From positions 1-37,073 of the forward strand of contig NZ_JAKZAK010000037.1 in the NCBI RefSeq assembly GCF_023156385.1: 37,073 bases of DNA, given 5' to 3'. This DNA is from Marinobacter xestospongiae (GTDB lineage Bacteria > Pseudomonadota > Gammaproteobacteria > Pseudomonadales > Oleiphilaceae). Below the pieces are notes generated by a model that saw only the letters and a list, made by a program, of their open reading frames with translations, had not been told where the DNA came from and did no database searches. The translations under genes were made by a program, and so were the position numbers. Below, piece by piece: positions 6,695-15,228 of this stretch (positions within the stretch are counted from its first letter, which is position 1; every line of letters starts with the position of its first letter).

Positions 6695-8032
6695 TCACTC
6701 AAACAGTGATGGTGCCTCTGAAAGCAGAAGTTCCGACCGGCTTGCGGCGTGCGTCATCACCGCCATCTGTTGTTCCGCCTTCTCAGCGAAACGAGCAGCT
6801 TCGGCTGCGGGAACGGAGGCTGCGGTGGGGATGTTCGCCGTCAGCGGGTTCACCGGGCGGCCCTTGATGTGGAACTCGAAATGCAGGTGGGGGCCGGTGC
6901 TTCGGCCGGTATTGCCGGAGCGGGCGATCTGCTGGCCGCGGCGGATCTGGGCACCGGTGCCTACCAGTACCTTACTGAGGTGCAGGTAACGGGTGGTGTG
7001 GGAGCCCCCATGATCAATGTCGATGTACTTGCCGGCGTAAGGGTGATTGCCGACCCGTCGGACGATGCCATCGCCGGTGCTGAGGACCGGTGTTCCGATT
7101 GGCGTCGCCAGGTCCACGCCGTTATGAGGGCGGCGACGTCCGGTGACCGGGTGCAGGCGGTTCCGGTTAAACGGTGAGCTGACGCGGTAGCGCTTCGAGG
7201 TGGGCCAGCGCAGGAACGCCGGTGACACGCTGTCGCCGTTCTCATCGTAGTAGTTGCCGTCGTCGAACCGGAACGCGTACAGCGTTGTGTTTCTGCGGTT
7301 GAGCGCAATGGCATCCAGGCGGGTGTTGCCGGTGCTGTCCGGGCCGATCAGTTCATGGCCAACCATGACGCTGAAGGTATCGCCAACCCGGAGATCCCGG
7401 CTGAAATCCAGTTTGCTGCCCAGTAATTGGTCAATCAGCAGCACCTGGGCCCGGGTCAGCCCGGAGCGAACGGCGGACGCATAGAAGCTGCCGGTAATCC
7501 TGCCGCGAATCACTTCGGAGACCCAGCGGGTGTCCGCCTCATACTTCCGGTATTCGAAGCTGCCGTCCGACTGTTTGGTGTACGCGACTTTTCGGGCAGG
7601 GTCCAGACGGAGTTCGAGGGCAGAGAAGTTGCCGTCGGGATCAAACGCCAGGGTAAGCTCGGTGCCGGGTCTCAGGGTTTCCAGATCCAGGTACTCGGTG
7701 TCTGCCTTGATGATCTGCCGCAGATCGCTCAATGGCACGTTGCCTGACTGGAAGATCTCGCTCAGGGTGTCTCCCGGCTGAACCGTTCGGGCGAGTGTGT
7801 TGTGGCCTGGCTGCCCATCGTGCTGCTCGTCTGGTTGAGCGGGCGGGGTGGCGTCCTCCGGGGAGCCTGTGTTGCTGTCTGTGACGGATTCGGCCTCTGC
7901 CTCTGCGACTGGTACTGCCTGGGTCAGCGCGGGGGAGGTTGGTGCTGCCAACAGGCTGACCAGAAGGATAATGGCGCCCAATCCGGCAATCAGAAGTTTG
8001 TGGCGCAGCGAGAATGCTCGCGGTTGGGTCAT
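6695..8032 (-). CDS. mepM: M23 family peptidoglycan DD-endopeptidase (MepM-like)
   Basis: A 445-residue protein with an N-terminal membrane anchor (about 13-30), a low-complexity acidic linker, a LysM/OapA-like segment (VQPGDTLSEIFQSGNVPLSDL, about 83-103) and a C-terminal LytM/M23 domain. Zinc-binding motifs are visible: HNGVD in RPHNGVDLATP and HLHFEF. The family cuts peptide cross-links in the cell wall to allow growth. It lies 18 bp after znuB on the same strand, so it is probably transcribed with znuCB under the same zinc-responsive control. MepM also neighbours znuA in E. coli, and a Zur-controlled M23 endopeptidase (ShyB) is known in Vibrio cholerae. Confidence 0.9.
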   Translation of the reverse strand: MTQPRAFSLRHKLLIAGLGAIILLVSLLAAPTSPALTQAVPVAEAEAESVTDSNTGSPEDATPPAQPDEQHDGQPGHNTLARTVQPGDTLSEIFQSGNVPLSDLRQIIKADTEYLDLETLRPGTELTLAFDPDGNFSALELRLDPARKVAYTKQSDGSFEYRKYEADTRWVSEVIRGRITGSFYASAVRSGLTRAQVLLIDQLLGSKLDFSRDLRVGDTFSVMVGHELIGPDSTGNTRLDAIALNRRNTTLYAFRFDDGNYYDENGDSVSPAFLRWPTSKRYRVSSPFNRNRLHPVTGRRRPHNGVDLATPIGTPVLSTGDGIVRRVGNHPYAGKYIDIDHGGSHTTRYLHLSKVLVGTGAQIRRGQQIARSGNTGRSTGPHLHFEFHIKGRPVNPLTANIPTAASVPAAEAARFAEKAEQQMAVMTHAASRSELLLSEAPSLFE

Positions 8033-8050
8033 GGGTACAACAACTCCTGA

Positions 8051-8881
8051 TCAATCAAATGCCTGTCGTTCATCCGACAGCAATGTTCTGATTCTCTGCA
8101 CCGTCGCCTGGAGCCCATTAAGGACAACAAACAGAAAAGCGACGACACACACGATAGTGGGGCCGGTCGGGGAGTCAAACCGATACGAGACAGCAAGTCC
8201 CGCCACGCTGGCACAGGCCCCGATCATCGCCGCCATTAATGCCATGGCTTCCGGCGTGCGGGATAGCTTGCGCGCGGTTGCTGCCGGAATGATGAGCATG
8301 GCGGCAATCAACAACACGCCAACGACCTTTATGGCGACCGCGACCACGATGGCAAGGGCAATCAACAATATGAGTTGCTCCCGTCGAGGGGATATACCGC
8401 TGGCCCGGGCGAGGTCCGGACTGAGCGTCGACAGCAGCAGAGCGGACCAGCGATAGCCTACCATAGCCAGCACCAGGATCGCGCCACCCCAGATAATGGC
8501 GAGATCCGTTTTGCCGACGGCCAGGATATCGCCGAACAGGTACGCCATCAGGTCAATACGAACCCCGGACAGAAACGAGACACACACCAGGCCGATGGCG
8601 AGGGAAGAGTGGGCCATTACCCCCAGCAGCGTATCCATCGCGTAACCCCGGCCGCTCAGGGTTGATACGGTGATGGCCATGGCAAGAGAGATCGCGAGCA
8701 CGCCGGTAAAGATTGGTGTCGACAGCGTCAGCGAGAGGGCAACACCAAGCATGGCGGCGTGAGCGGTCGCATCGCCAAAGAAGGCCATGCGCCGCCAGAC
8801 CACAAAGCAGCCTAACGGCGCGGCCGCGAGTGCGACGCCAATGCCGGCGAGTGCCGCCCGGTACAGGAAATCGTTCAGCAT
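8051..8881 (-). CDS. znuB: High-affinity zinc ABC transporter permease ZnuB
   Basis: A 276-residue integral membrane protein of the ABC-3 permease family with seven to eight hydrophobic helices. Family signatures include GCFVVWRRMAFFGDATAHAAMLG near residue 25 and GVRIDLMAYLFGDIL near 105. It forms the channel for zinc delivered by periplasmic ZnuA, powered by ZnuC. Its ATG overlaps the znuC stop codon by one base (TGATG), implying translational coupling. Length is normal for the family. Confidence 0.93.
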   Translation of the reverse strand: MLNDFLYRAALAGIGVALAAAPLGCFVVWRRMAFFGDATAHAAMLGVALSLTLSTPIFTGVLAISLAMAITVSTLSGRGYAMDTLLGVMAHSSLAIGLVCVSFLSGVRIDLMAYLFGDILAVGKTDLAIIWGGAILVLAMVGYRWSALLLSTLSPDLARASGISPRREQLILLIALAIVVAVAIKVVGVLLIAAMLIIPAATARKLSRTPEAMALMAAMIGACASVAGLAVSYRFDSPTGPTIVCVVAFLFVVLNGLQATVQRIRTLLSDERQAFD

Positions 8882-9609
8882 CAGACGGCCTCCGGCATCG
8901 AGTGGCGGCGGTCATGCTCACGGTGCTGATACAGCGCCAGGGTGTCATCATCCTCATCCTGCCCAAACAGTGAGCGGAATGCCGTTGAGGTACCGACGGT
9001 ATCCGGCTTGCCTTCGCAACAGATGTGGCCGTTGAGGCAGATAACCCGTTCGGACCGGCGCATGACCACCCGCAGATCGTGACTCACCAGAATCACAGCG
9101 CAGTCGTACTGTTGCCGGATACTGGCAATCTGATGGTAGAACGCTGAGGTGCCCCGGCGATCAAGGCCCTGGGTAGGTTCATCCAGCAGCAGTAGATCGG
9201 GCTTGTCGAGCAGGGCTCTTGCCAGCAGCACTCTCTGCAACTGGCCGCCCGACAGCGCCAACAGCTGATGATCGAGAAGCTGTTGTGCTCCGGCGCTGCT
9301 TACCACCGCCTGTAGCTCCTCCCGGGAGCGTCGGCGGGGCAGCTGCAGGAACCGCCGAACCGTCAGTGGCAGGGTTTCATCGATGTGCAGTCGTTGCGGA
9401 ACATAGCCAATCCTCAGGCCCGGTGAGCGCAGTATTTCTCCCTGACAGGGGAGCAGTGCGCCGATCAGTGTTCGCATCAGCGTCGACTTGCCGGAGCCGT
9501 TGGGGCCAATGATGGTGACGATTTCTCCCCGCTGAATGCTCATCGTGATGTCTGACAGGATTGGTGTTTTGCCAATCCTGACGGACAGGTTGCGGGTTTC
9601 GATCAACAT
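8881..9609 (-). CDS. znuC: Zinc ABC transporter ATP-binding protein ZnuC
   Basis: A 242-residue ABC ATPase. Walker A is GPNGSGKST, the signature LSGGQLQRV, Walker B LLLLDEPTQGLD and the switch histidine VSHDL. I start it at MLIETRNLS (ATG 9607-9609); the upstream in-frame ATG at 9660 would add 17 charged residues atypical of the family and encroach on the operator region. It is the first gene of znuC-znuB-mepM, divergent from znuA across a Zur-box-like palindrome. Confidence 0.93.
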   Translation of the reverse strand: MLIETRNLSVRIGKTPILSDITMSIQRGEIVTIIGPNGSGKSTLMRTLIGALLPCQGEILRSPGLRIGYVPQRLHIDETLPLTVRRFLQLPRRRSREELQAVVSSAGAQQLLDHQLLALSGGQLQRVLLARALLDKPDLLLLDEPTQGLDRRGTSAFYHQIASIRQQYDCAVILVSHDLRVVMRRSERVICLNGHICCEGKPDTVGTSTAFRSLFGQDEDDDTLALYQHREHDRRHSMPEAV

Positions 9610-9667
9610 CTGAGTATCCTTTTGTCGAGCTCTTTGTCCGGTTCGCCTTCGGGTTCCCAAAACAAAA

Positions 9668-9690
9668 GCAATGTTATAACATAACGATTA
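9668..9690. promoter_or_regulatory. Zur box between znuC and znuA
   Basis: The intergenic region contains the perfect 12-bp palindrome ATGTTATAACAT at 9671-9682, extended as AATGTTATAACATAACGATT. This closely matches the gammaproteobacterial Zur operator (TGTTATA..ATAACA type). Its position between divergent zinc-uptake genes supports zinc-dependent repression of both sides. Confidence 0.8.
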
Positions 9691-9771
9691 TATCAAGAGC
9701 CAGTTTGCAGTCAGGCTCACGCCGGACTTTTCAAAATTGCCCTACCAATCAGCCATTCCAGGAGAGACACG

Positions 9772-10746
9772 ATGTTCCGACGCCAGTTGTTAGCAGGTAT
9801 TGCCGTACTGTTTTTACCGACCGTCGGTTGGAGTGCGCCTCCCAGGGTTGCGGTGGACATTGCCCCCCTTCACTCAATCGTCAGCCAGGTGATGGATGGC
9901 GTCGCCGAGCCGGACCTGCTGATCCAGCCAGAGGCTTCCCCCCACAGCTACTCCCTGCGCCCATCCGAGGCGGAGGCACTCTCCCGGGCCGACGTGGTTT
10001 TCTGGATAAGCAGTGATTTGACGCCCTGGCTGGAGAGCGCGCTGAAGACGCTTGCGGAGTCGGCTGACAAGGTTGAATTGCTGGCATTGGATACAACCAT
10101 CACCCGCCATTTCAGGGAAGGGGCGACCTTTGAGGCTCATGATCATGGGCAAGACGAATCCGGTGGCGACCACCACGATTCAGGGCATCACTCAGGTGAT
10201 CACGGCAGCGATGAAGGCCATCATCACGGCGAGCATGATCCCCACGCCTGGCTTGATCCGATCAATGCCGCTGTCTGGGCCGGTGAGATTGCCCGGGTAC
10301 TCGCTGCCGAAGACCCGGCTAACGCCAGGCTATACCATGACAATGCCCGGGACCTTGGTGCCTCACTGGCGGAGCTGACGGCCTCGCTGGACCGGCGTGC
10401 ACAGGATCTGGAAGGTATCCGGTTTATCGTGTTCCACGATGCCTACCAGTATTTCGAACGTCGTTTCGGGCTGGCTGCGGCCGGGGCGATATCACTGTCA
10501 GATGCTTCCGATCCCGGCCCGGCGCGGATTCGGGAAATCCAGACACTGGTGTCGGACCTTGGCGTCACTTGCGCCTTCACTGAGCCACAGTACAACCCCG
10601 GCCTGATCGATACCGTGTTCGAAGGTTCCAATGTCACCACGATAGGGGTTATGGACCCGTTGGGCGCTGATATTGAGATCGGCAAGGGCCATTACGCGGC
10701 GGTGCTGACAGCGCTGATGGGCAGTCTCGAGCATTGTCAGCACTGA
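9772..10746 (+). CDS. znuA: Zinc ABC transporter substrate-binding protein ZnuA
   Basis: A 324-residue periplasmic protein with a signal peptide (residues 1-21). Zinc ligands of the cluster 9 family are recognisable: H34 in APLHSIV, PHSY at about 57-60, HDPHAW at 155-160 and FHDAY later. A long flexible histidine/aspartate-rich loop (about 123-158) marks it as zinc-specific rather than manganese-specific. The ATG at 9772 follows a GGAGA ribosome binding site. It is divergent from znuCB and very probably Zur-controlled. Confidence 0.95.
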   Translation: MFRRQLLAGIAVLFLPTVGWSAPPRVAVDIAPLHSIVSQVMDGVAEPDLLIQPEASPHSYSLRPSEAEALSRADVVFWISSDLTPWLESALKTLAESADKVELLALDTTITRHFREGATFEAHDHGQDESGGDHHDSGHHSGDHGSDEGHHHGEHDPHAWLDPINAAVWAGEIARVLAAEDPANARLYHDNARDLGASLAELTASLDRRAQDLEGIRFIVFHDAYQYFERRFGLAAAGAISLSDASDPGPARIREIQTLVSDLGVTCAFTEPQYNPGLIDTVFEGSNVTTIGVMDPLGADIEIGKGHYAAVLTALMGSLEHCQH

Positions 10747-10776
10747 CCCTGCACTGAACAGACGCATCCGGTGTGT

Positions 10777-12624
10777 TCAGGCCTGCGAGACCCGCGGATT
10801 GCGCGGGTAGTAACTTTCCGGCAGGCGCTCGATGTGAGGGAAGAAGCGGGTGTCCTTGTAGGGCATCTTCATGAACCCGGAAATGCCCAGGCCGCTGATC
10901 TCTTCGACCGCCGAGAGGATGACGTCGAGCAGGCGGCGAAACTCCGGTTCCCGCTCCGGATCGAGCAGCCGGTAGTGGCTGTGGATCTTCAGGTGCCGGG
11001 GCAGGGCCTCGAAGATGATCATGCCGGTGTGGTGAATGTTGTTGAGGGCCTCCAGCGCGGAAATGATGGTGTCCGGCAGGACCAGGAATTCCTCCGGGTC
11101 TGGGCCGTCCTCAAAGTAGGAGTGTACCCGGGTTTCATCTTCCACCTCTGGCGCGGCACTGACTTCGTAGTGCAGGCGCATGCCCGGGTCTACCACGAAC
11201 GGCTGGTCGGCGTTGTCCCGGTCAACGTGCAGGGTGTTGCGGGCGTTGAACAGGCAGCTCTTGAATATGCCTTTGCGATAGATCGCCTGGGCCAGATTGA
11301 CCATGTTGTTCACTGCCCGCACAAACGCCGGCTTCAGGGCCGGGTCGTGCAGGTTCAGGGAGGTGTCGACGTAGACGCCGTCGGTTTCCCAGCGTACCGC
11401 CAGTCCACCCTCAATCGGGTAGCGGCCCAATCGACTCACTGCAGCAAGAAAGGCCTTCTCGGTTTCGCCCATGCCCTGCATGAAGTTCTTGTAGTAACGA
11501 TCGAGCTGAACGTCGTTGACGTCGCTCAGGGTTTCCGGAGCGCCTTCCTCCCGCAGAAAGGACTTTCGCGAGCTGTAGACCACGGTGTCGATTTCCTGGT
11601 CTGATGCTCGCACCCATACCGGAACCAATGGGGCCACCGGCGGTGTCGGCAGATCAATCATCACCGTCCTGGCCAGCCGGGGCATTTCGGCCAGGTAGTA
11701 GTCGCCGGCCTGGCGACGGGTCTCCGGGTCGTCCGCCAACATGCCATCGAGCATGCGGGCGAACTCCATCGGCAGGCCCAGGGAAGTGGCCGGAATTGCC
11801 TGGTGTCCGAACCGGCACGACTGTCCGGAGGCGAGCGCGTAGAGGGTGCCGGCGGCGCCCTGTTCATCAAAACGGGGCGAGGAAAGGCCACCGTTGAGTT
11901 GTTCGGTGCCAATGAAGTAAACGTCGCCAAGCCGGGCATTGGTCTGCTGGAGGTTGTCTGACATCAGTTCCATGACGTTGGCGGTGACGAACTGCTGGTT
12001 GGCATCCAGCTGGGCAAATACCGATGACCCCCAGTCGATCAACGCGATGTTCTCGGTCTCGGCATCGAACACCAGATTGGAGGGCTTGATGTCGCCGTGC
12101 ACGATGGGGCGACCGGATAGGCCGTTCTCCCGTCGCAGGTTGCGCAGAATATCGGCCAACTGATCGGCGATGCGAATGATCAGCCGGGGTGTCAGCCGGC
12201 CTTCGCGGAGGGAGACTTCTTCCAGGTTGAGACCTGCCGCCCGTTCCATCACCAGTATCGGCTGGTTACGGGCACGCTGGTAGGAGATCAGCCTGGGCAC
12301 TCGCGGGTGGTGAACCTGTTCGAGAATGTGGGCCTCGTCCTCCAGGCGATCCTGAAGGTGTTGCGGCAGGTTGATACGGGTGAACTTGAACACATGCTCC
12401 AGTTCGGTGCCATCATCCCGGACAAGGCGGCCAGCGAACACAAAGCCATAGGCGCCCTTGCCGATGAGCTCGATGTCCCGGTAGCCCAACTGGCGGAGCT
12501 GGGTAGCGCAGAGCGCCACCCAGTCCTTGAGCTTCTTGGCATCGTCGTGGCTGAGCAGGTAGATCGACTGCTCTTCCGGGATGTAGAACTGCTGCAGTTG
12601 AGTGTTCTGCACCATGGTTGGCAA
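10777..12624 (-). CDS. Hanks-type serine/threonine protein kinase
   Basis: A 615-residue protein. Residues about 45-310 form a protein kinase domain: glycine loop GKGAYG (55-60), likely ATP lysine K80 in HVFKF, catalytic HGDIKPSN (H176, D178) and DWG (D197) in place of DFG. HGD instead of HRD and DWG instead of DFG are atypical but keep the catalytic aspartates. The C-terminal 300 residues match no domain I know and may be a sensor or substrate-binding part. The gene begins immediately after the bkdB stop codon, so it is co-transcribed with the branched-chain keto acid dehydrogenase genes. Mitochondrial BCKDH is controlled by phosphorylation, but by an unrelated kinase family, so a link is only suggestive. 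Confidence 0.82.
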   Translation of the reverse strand: MPTMVQNTQLQQFYIPEEQSIYLLSHDDAKKLKDWVALCATQLRQLGYRDIELIGKGAYGFVFAGRLVRDDGTELEHVFKFTRINLPQHLQDRLEDEAHILEQVHHPRVPRLISYQRARNQPILVMERAAGLNLEEVSLREGRLTPRLIIRIADQLADILRNLRRENGLSGRPIVHGDIKPSNLVFDAETENIALIDWGSSVFAQLDANQQFVTANVMELMSDNLQQTNARLGDVYFIGTEQLNGGLSSPRFDEQGAAGTLYALASGQSCRFGHQAIPATSLGLPMEFARMLDGMLADDPETRRQAGDYYLAEMPRLARTVMIDLPTPPVAPLVPVWVRASDQEIDTVVYSSRKSFLREEGAPETLSDVNDVQLDRYYKNFMQGMGETEKAFLAAVSRLGRYPIEGGLAVRWETDGVYVDTSLNLHDPALKPAFVRAVNNMVNLAQAIYRKGIFKSCLFNARNTLHVDRDNADQPFVVDPGMRLHYEVSAAPEVEDETRVHSYFEDGPDPEEFLVLPDTIISALEALNNIHHTGMIIFEALPRHLKIHSHYRLLDPEREPEFRRLLDVILSAVEEISGLGISGFMKMPYKDTRFFPHIERLPESYYPRNPRVSQA

Positions 12625-14223
12625 TCAACCCATGTGGAGCAGCATGGACTGCGGCGATTCCAGGTAGCTCTTCCAGAGATTGCAGAAGCGGGCAATGGTG
12701 CCGCCATCAATGATGCGATGGTCGCCGCCCCAGCTGACGGTCATGATCGCCCGTTCCACCACCTGGCCGTTGGCATCGAACCGTGGCAGTTTCTGGGTCC
12801 GACCAAGCGCCACAATCGCCACTTCCGGGGCATTGATGATCGGAGCGGCATAGGTGCCACCGAGCGCGCCAATGTTGGAAATGGAGATGGTGCCGCCTTT
12901 GAGGTCATCCGGGCTTACCCGGCCGGAGCGGGCCGCTTCGGTCAGTCGGGCGACTTCATCGGCCACTTCCAGCAGAGTCAGGCTTTCCACTCCCTTGACG
13001 TTGGGCACAATCAGCCCGGCCTTGCCATCCACCGCCATACCGATGTTGCACTGGGGCAGGTAGTGGATTTCGGTGGCCTCCTCGTTCAACCGGCTGTTGA
13101 GGATCGGGTACTCCTGCACCGCCAGAGCCATCGCCTTCATGATGAACGGCATCAGGGTGAGACGGGAACCACGGGCTTCGGCCTCGGGTTTCAGCTCCGC
13201 CCGCAGCTTCAGCAGGTCGGTAACGTCAATATCCTCACAGAAGTTGAAGTGAGGGATGGTGCTGGCCGAGTTCACCATGCTGCGGGCCATGGCGGCTTTC
13301 ATGCCGCGAATCGGCTCCACCCGAACCTCCGGATCGGCCGCCTGGGTGCGACGGTTGCGATTGGCGGTTTCGGGCTGGGAGGCCGAGCTCTCTTTCTGCT
13401 CTGGTGCCGGTTGTGAGGCTTTCTCGAGGTGCGCCATCACATCGGATTTCAGTACCCGGCCGTCTTTGCCGGAGCCCGCAATATCCGCCAGATTGAGGTT
13501 GTTTTCCCGTACCATACGACGTACCGCCGGGCCGGCCGGAATCCGGTGGCGGGCGGGGCCGGTTGTCGGGGTGGTGGCTGCCGGTTTGGCGGCAGGCGCC
13601 GGTTCCGGACTGGTGGTCGGCTTGGCGCTGGCGCCTTCTTCCCGTTCGCGGGGGATGAAGGCAAACAGCGGCGAGTGTACCTGTGCCATGGCCTGTTTTT
13701 CTTGGTACAGCTTGGTGACCCGGCCGGCCTTGGGCGCGGTAATTTCAACCATGGCCTTGTCGGTCATGACTTCCACGACCGGCTGGTCTTCTTCGATCTC
13801 ATCGCCCTCGGCCACCAGCCATTCAACGACTTCGCACTCCACGATACCTTCGCCTATGTCGGGCAGGATGAAGTCCTCGGGGCTGTCGTCGCCGCTGCCG
13901 GTGGACGGCTGGGGCGCCGGGGCGGCCTCAGTTGTTGCCGTTGCGGTTTCCGCCGCCGGTTGCGCCTGGCCCTCTCCGGCGTCGCTGTCCGCATCCACCA
14001 GCTCGAACAGTGGTGCGTGGACCTTCGCGATGTCGCCTTCCTTGTAGTAAAGGCGGGTCACCCGGCCTTTGTAGGGCGCTGGAATTTCGACCAGGGCTTT
14101 GTCGGTCATCACTTCCGCCACCGGCTGGTCTTCTTCAATCAGATCGCCTTCGCTGACCAGCCATTTGACCAGCTCACACTCCACGATACCTTCACCGATA
14201 TCGGGCAGAATAAAATCACTCAT
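12625..14223 (-). CDS. bkdB: Branched-chain 2-oxo acid dehydrogenase E2 (dihydrolipoyl acyltransferase)
   Basis: A 532-residue E2 with two lipoyl domains, at about 1-80 and 117-195, each with a lipoylation motif (TDKALVEI and TDKAMVEI). Alanine/proline-rich linkers, a peripheral subunit-binding domain (about 230-270, AVRRMVRENNLNLADIAGSG) and the catalytic acyltransferase domain with DHRIIDGG near the C-terminus follow. It transfers the branched acyl group from E1 to CoA. Two lipoyl domains rather than the single one of Pseudomonas BkdB make it longer than that protein. It sits 26 bp after the E1 beta gene. No dihydrolipoamide dehydrogenase (E3) gene is adjacent, so E3 must be shared from elsewhere. 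Confidence 0.92.
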   Translation of the reverse strand: MSDFILPDIGEGIVECELVKWLVSEGDLIEEDQPVAEVMTDKALVEIPAPYKGRVTRLYYKEGDIAKVHAPLFELVDADSDAGEGQAQPAAETATATTEAAPAPQPSTGSGDDSPEDFILPDIGEGIVECEVVEWLVAEGDEIEEDQPVVEVMTDKAMVEITAPKAGRVTKLYQEKQAMAQVHSPLFAFIPREREEGASAKPTTSPEPAPAAKPAATTPTTGPARHRIPAGPAVRRMVRENNLNLADIAGSGKDGRVLKSDVMAHLEKASQPAPEQKESSASQPETANRNRRTQAADPEVRVEPIRGMKAAMARSMVNSASTIPHFNFCEDIDVTDLLKLRAELKPEAEARGSRLTLMPFIMKAMALAVQEYPILNSRLNEEATEIHYLPQCNIGMAVDGKAGLIVPNVKGVESLTLLEVADEVARLTEAARSGRVSPDDLKGGTISISNIGALGGTYAAPIINAPEVAIVALGRTQKLPRFDANGQVVERAIMTVSWGGDHRIIDGGTIARFCNLWKSYLESPQSMLLHMG

Positions 14224-14249
14224 CGTTGTTCTCCTGTCCTGATATCCGC

Positions 14250-15227
14250 CTAGAATTCAACGCTTGCCTTGATGGCCTCATAGACCTTCAACTGGTTGGG
14301 TAGGTGCTCTTTCTCCAGCACCAGCGGGAAGGGGGTGTCGATCCCGGTGACCCGTGCGATGGGCGATTCCAGATACAGGAAGCAGCGCTCCTGGATGGTG
14401 GCGGCAATCTCACCGGCGAACCCACCGGTCAGCGGGGCTTCGTGGGAAATCACCAGGCGGCCGGTTTTCAGCACCGAGTTGGCCACGGTTTCCACATCCC
14501 AGGGCATGATGGTGCGCAGATCGATCACTTCGCAGGAAATGCCGTCTTTTTCCGCCCGTTCGACCGCGTGCTCAATCACTTCCATTTGCGCACCCCAGCC
14601 CAGCAGGGTGATGTCGGTACCTTCCTTGATGACCTCGGCCTTGCCCAGTGGCAGGCGGTAATCTTCGTCCGGCACCTCGCCGACGGACGCCCGGTACAGC
14701 CGCTTGGGTTCAAAGAACAGCGTCGGGTTGGGATCGTGGATGGCGCCCAGCAGCAGGCCCTTGGCCTGGTGAGGGTTCCGGGGCACCACAATCTTGAGGC
14801 CCGGGGTATGGGCGAAGTAGGCTTCCGGTGACTGGGAGTGGTAGAGACCACCGGCAATGCCGCCGCCGTACGGGGTACGAATGGTCAGGCCGCCAACGTT
14901 GAAGAGGTTGCCGGAGCGGTAGCGGAATTTGGCCGACTCGTTCACGATCTGGTCAAACGCCGGGAAGATATAGTCTGCGAACTGAATCTCGGCCACCGGC
15001 ACGGAGCCCTGTGCCGCGAGGCCGTTGGCGAAGCCGATGATGCCCTGTTCCACCAGCGGGGTGTTGAAGCACCGGGCCTTGCCGTATTTTTGCTGCAGGT
15101 TACTGGTGGCGCGGAATACGCCGCCAAACACACCCACGTCTTCACCAAAGCACAGCACTTTATCGTTGGCGGCCATCGCCGTGTCCAGGGCGCTGTTGAT
15201 GGCTTGAAGCATGTTCATCTTGGTCAT
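14250..15227 (-). CDS. bkdA2: 2-oxoisovalerate dehydrogenase E1 beta subunit
   Basis: About 325 residues of the transketolase-like E1 beta family, with FGEDVGVFGG near the N-terminus, FGFANGLAAQG-type core, FADYIFPAFDQIVNE and the C-terminal IARVTGIDTPFP. It pairs with E1 alpha to decarboxylate the 2-oxo acids from valine, leucine and isoleucine. The start chosen is MTKMNMLQAIN (ATG 15225-15227), one base after the E1 alpha stop; a longer frame to 15272 would overlap E1 alpha and adds residues foreign to the family. Confidence 0.93.
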   Translation of the reverse strand: MTKMNMLQAINSALDTAMAANDKVLCFGEDVGVFGGVFRATSNLQQKYGKARCFNTPLVEQGIIGFANGLAAQGSVPVAEIQFADYIFPAFDQIVNESAKFRYRSGNLFNVGGLTIRTPYGGGIAGGLYHSQSPEAYFAHTPGLKIVVPRNPHQAKGLLLGAIHDPNPTLFFEPKRLYRASVGEVPDEDYRLPLGKAEVIKEGTDITLLGWGAQMEVIEHAVERAEKDGISCEVIDLRTIMPWDVETVANSVLKTGRLVISHEAPLTGGFAGEIAATIQERCFLYLESPIARVTGIDTPFPLVLEKEHLPNQLKVYEAIKASVEF

Positions 15228-15228
15228 C

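Noticed and set aside
10771..11604. Long + strand open frame (277 codons) opposite the kinase gene
   Set aside because: It is antisense to a clear kinase domain and lacks family motifs; GC-rich codon bias produces long shadow frames.
12307..13416. Long + strand open frame (369 codons) opposite the kinase and bkdB genes
   Set aside because: It spans the antisense of two real genes and its composition (rich in H, G and V) is typical of a shadow frame.
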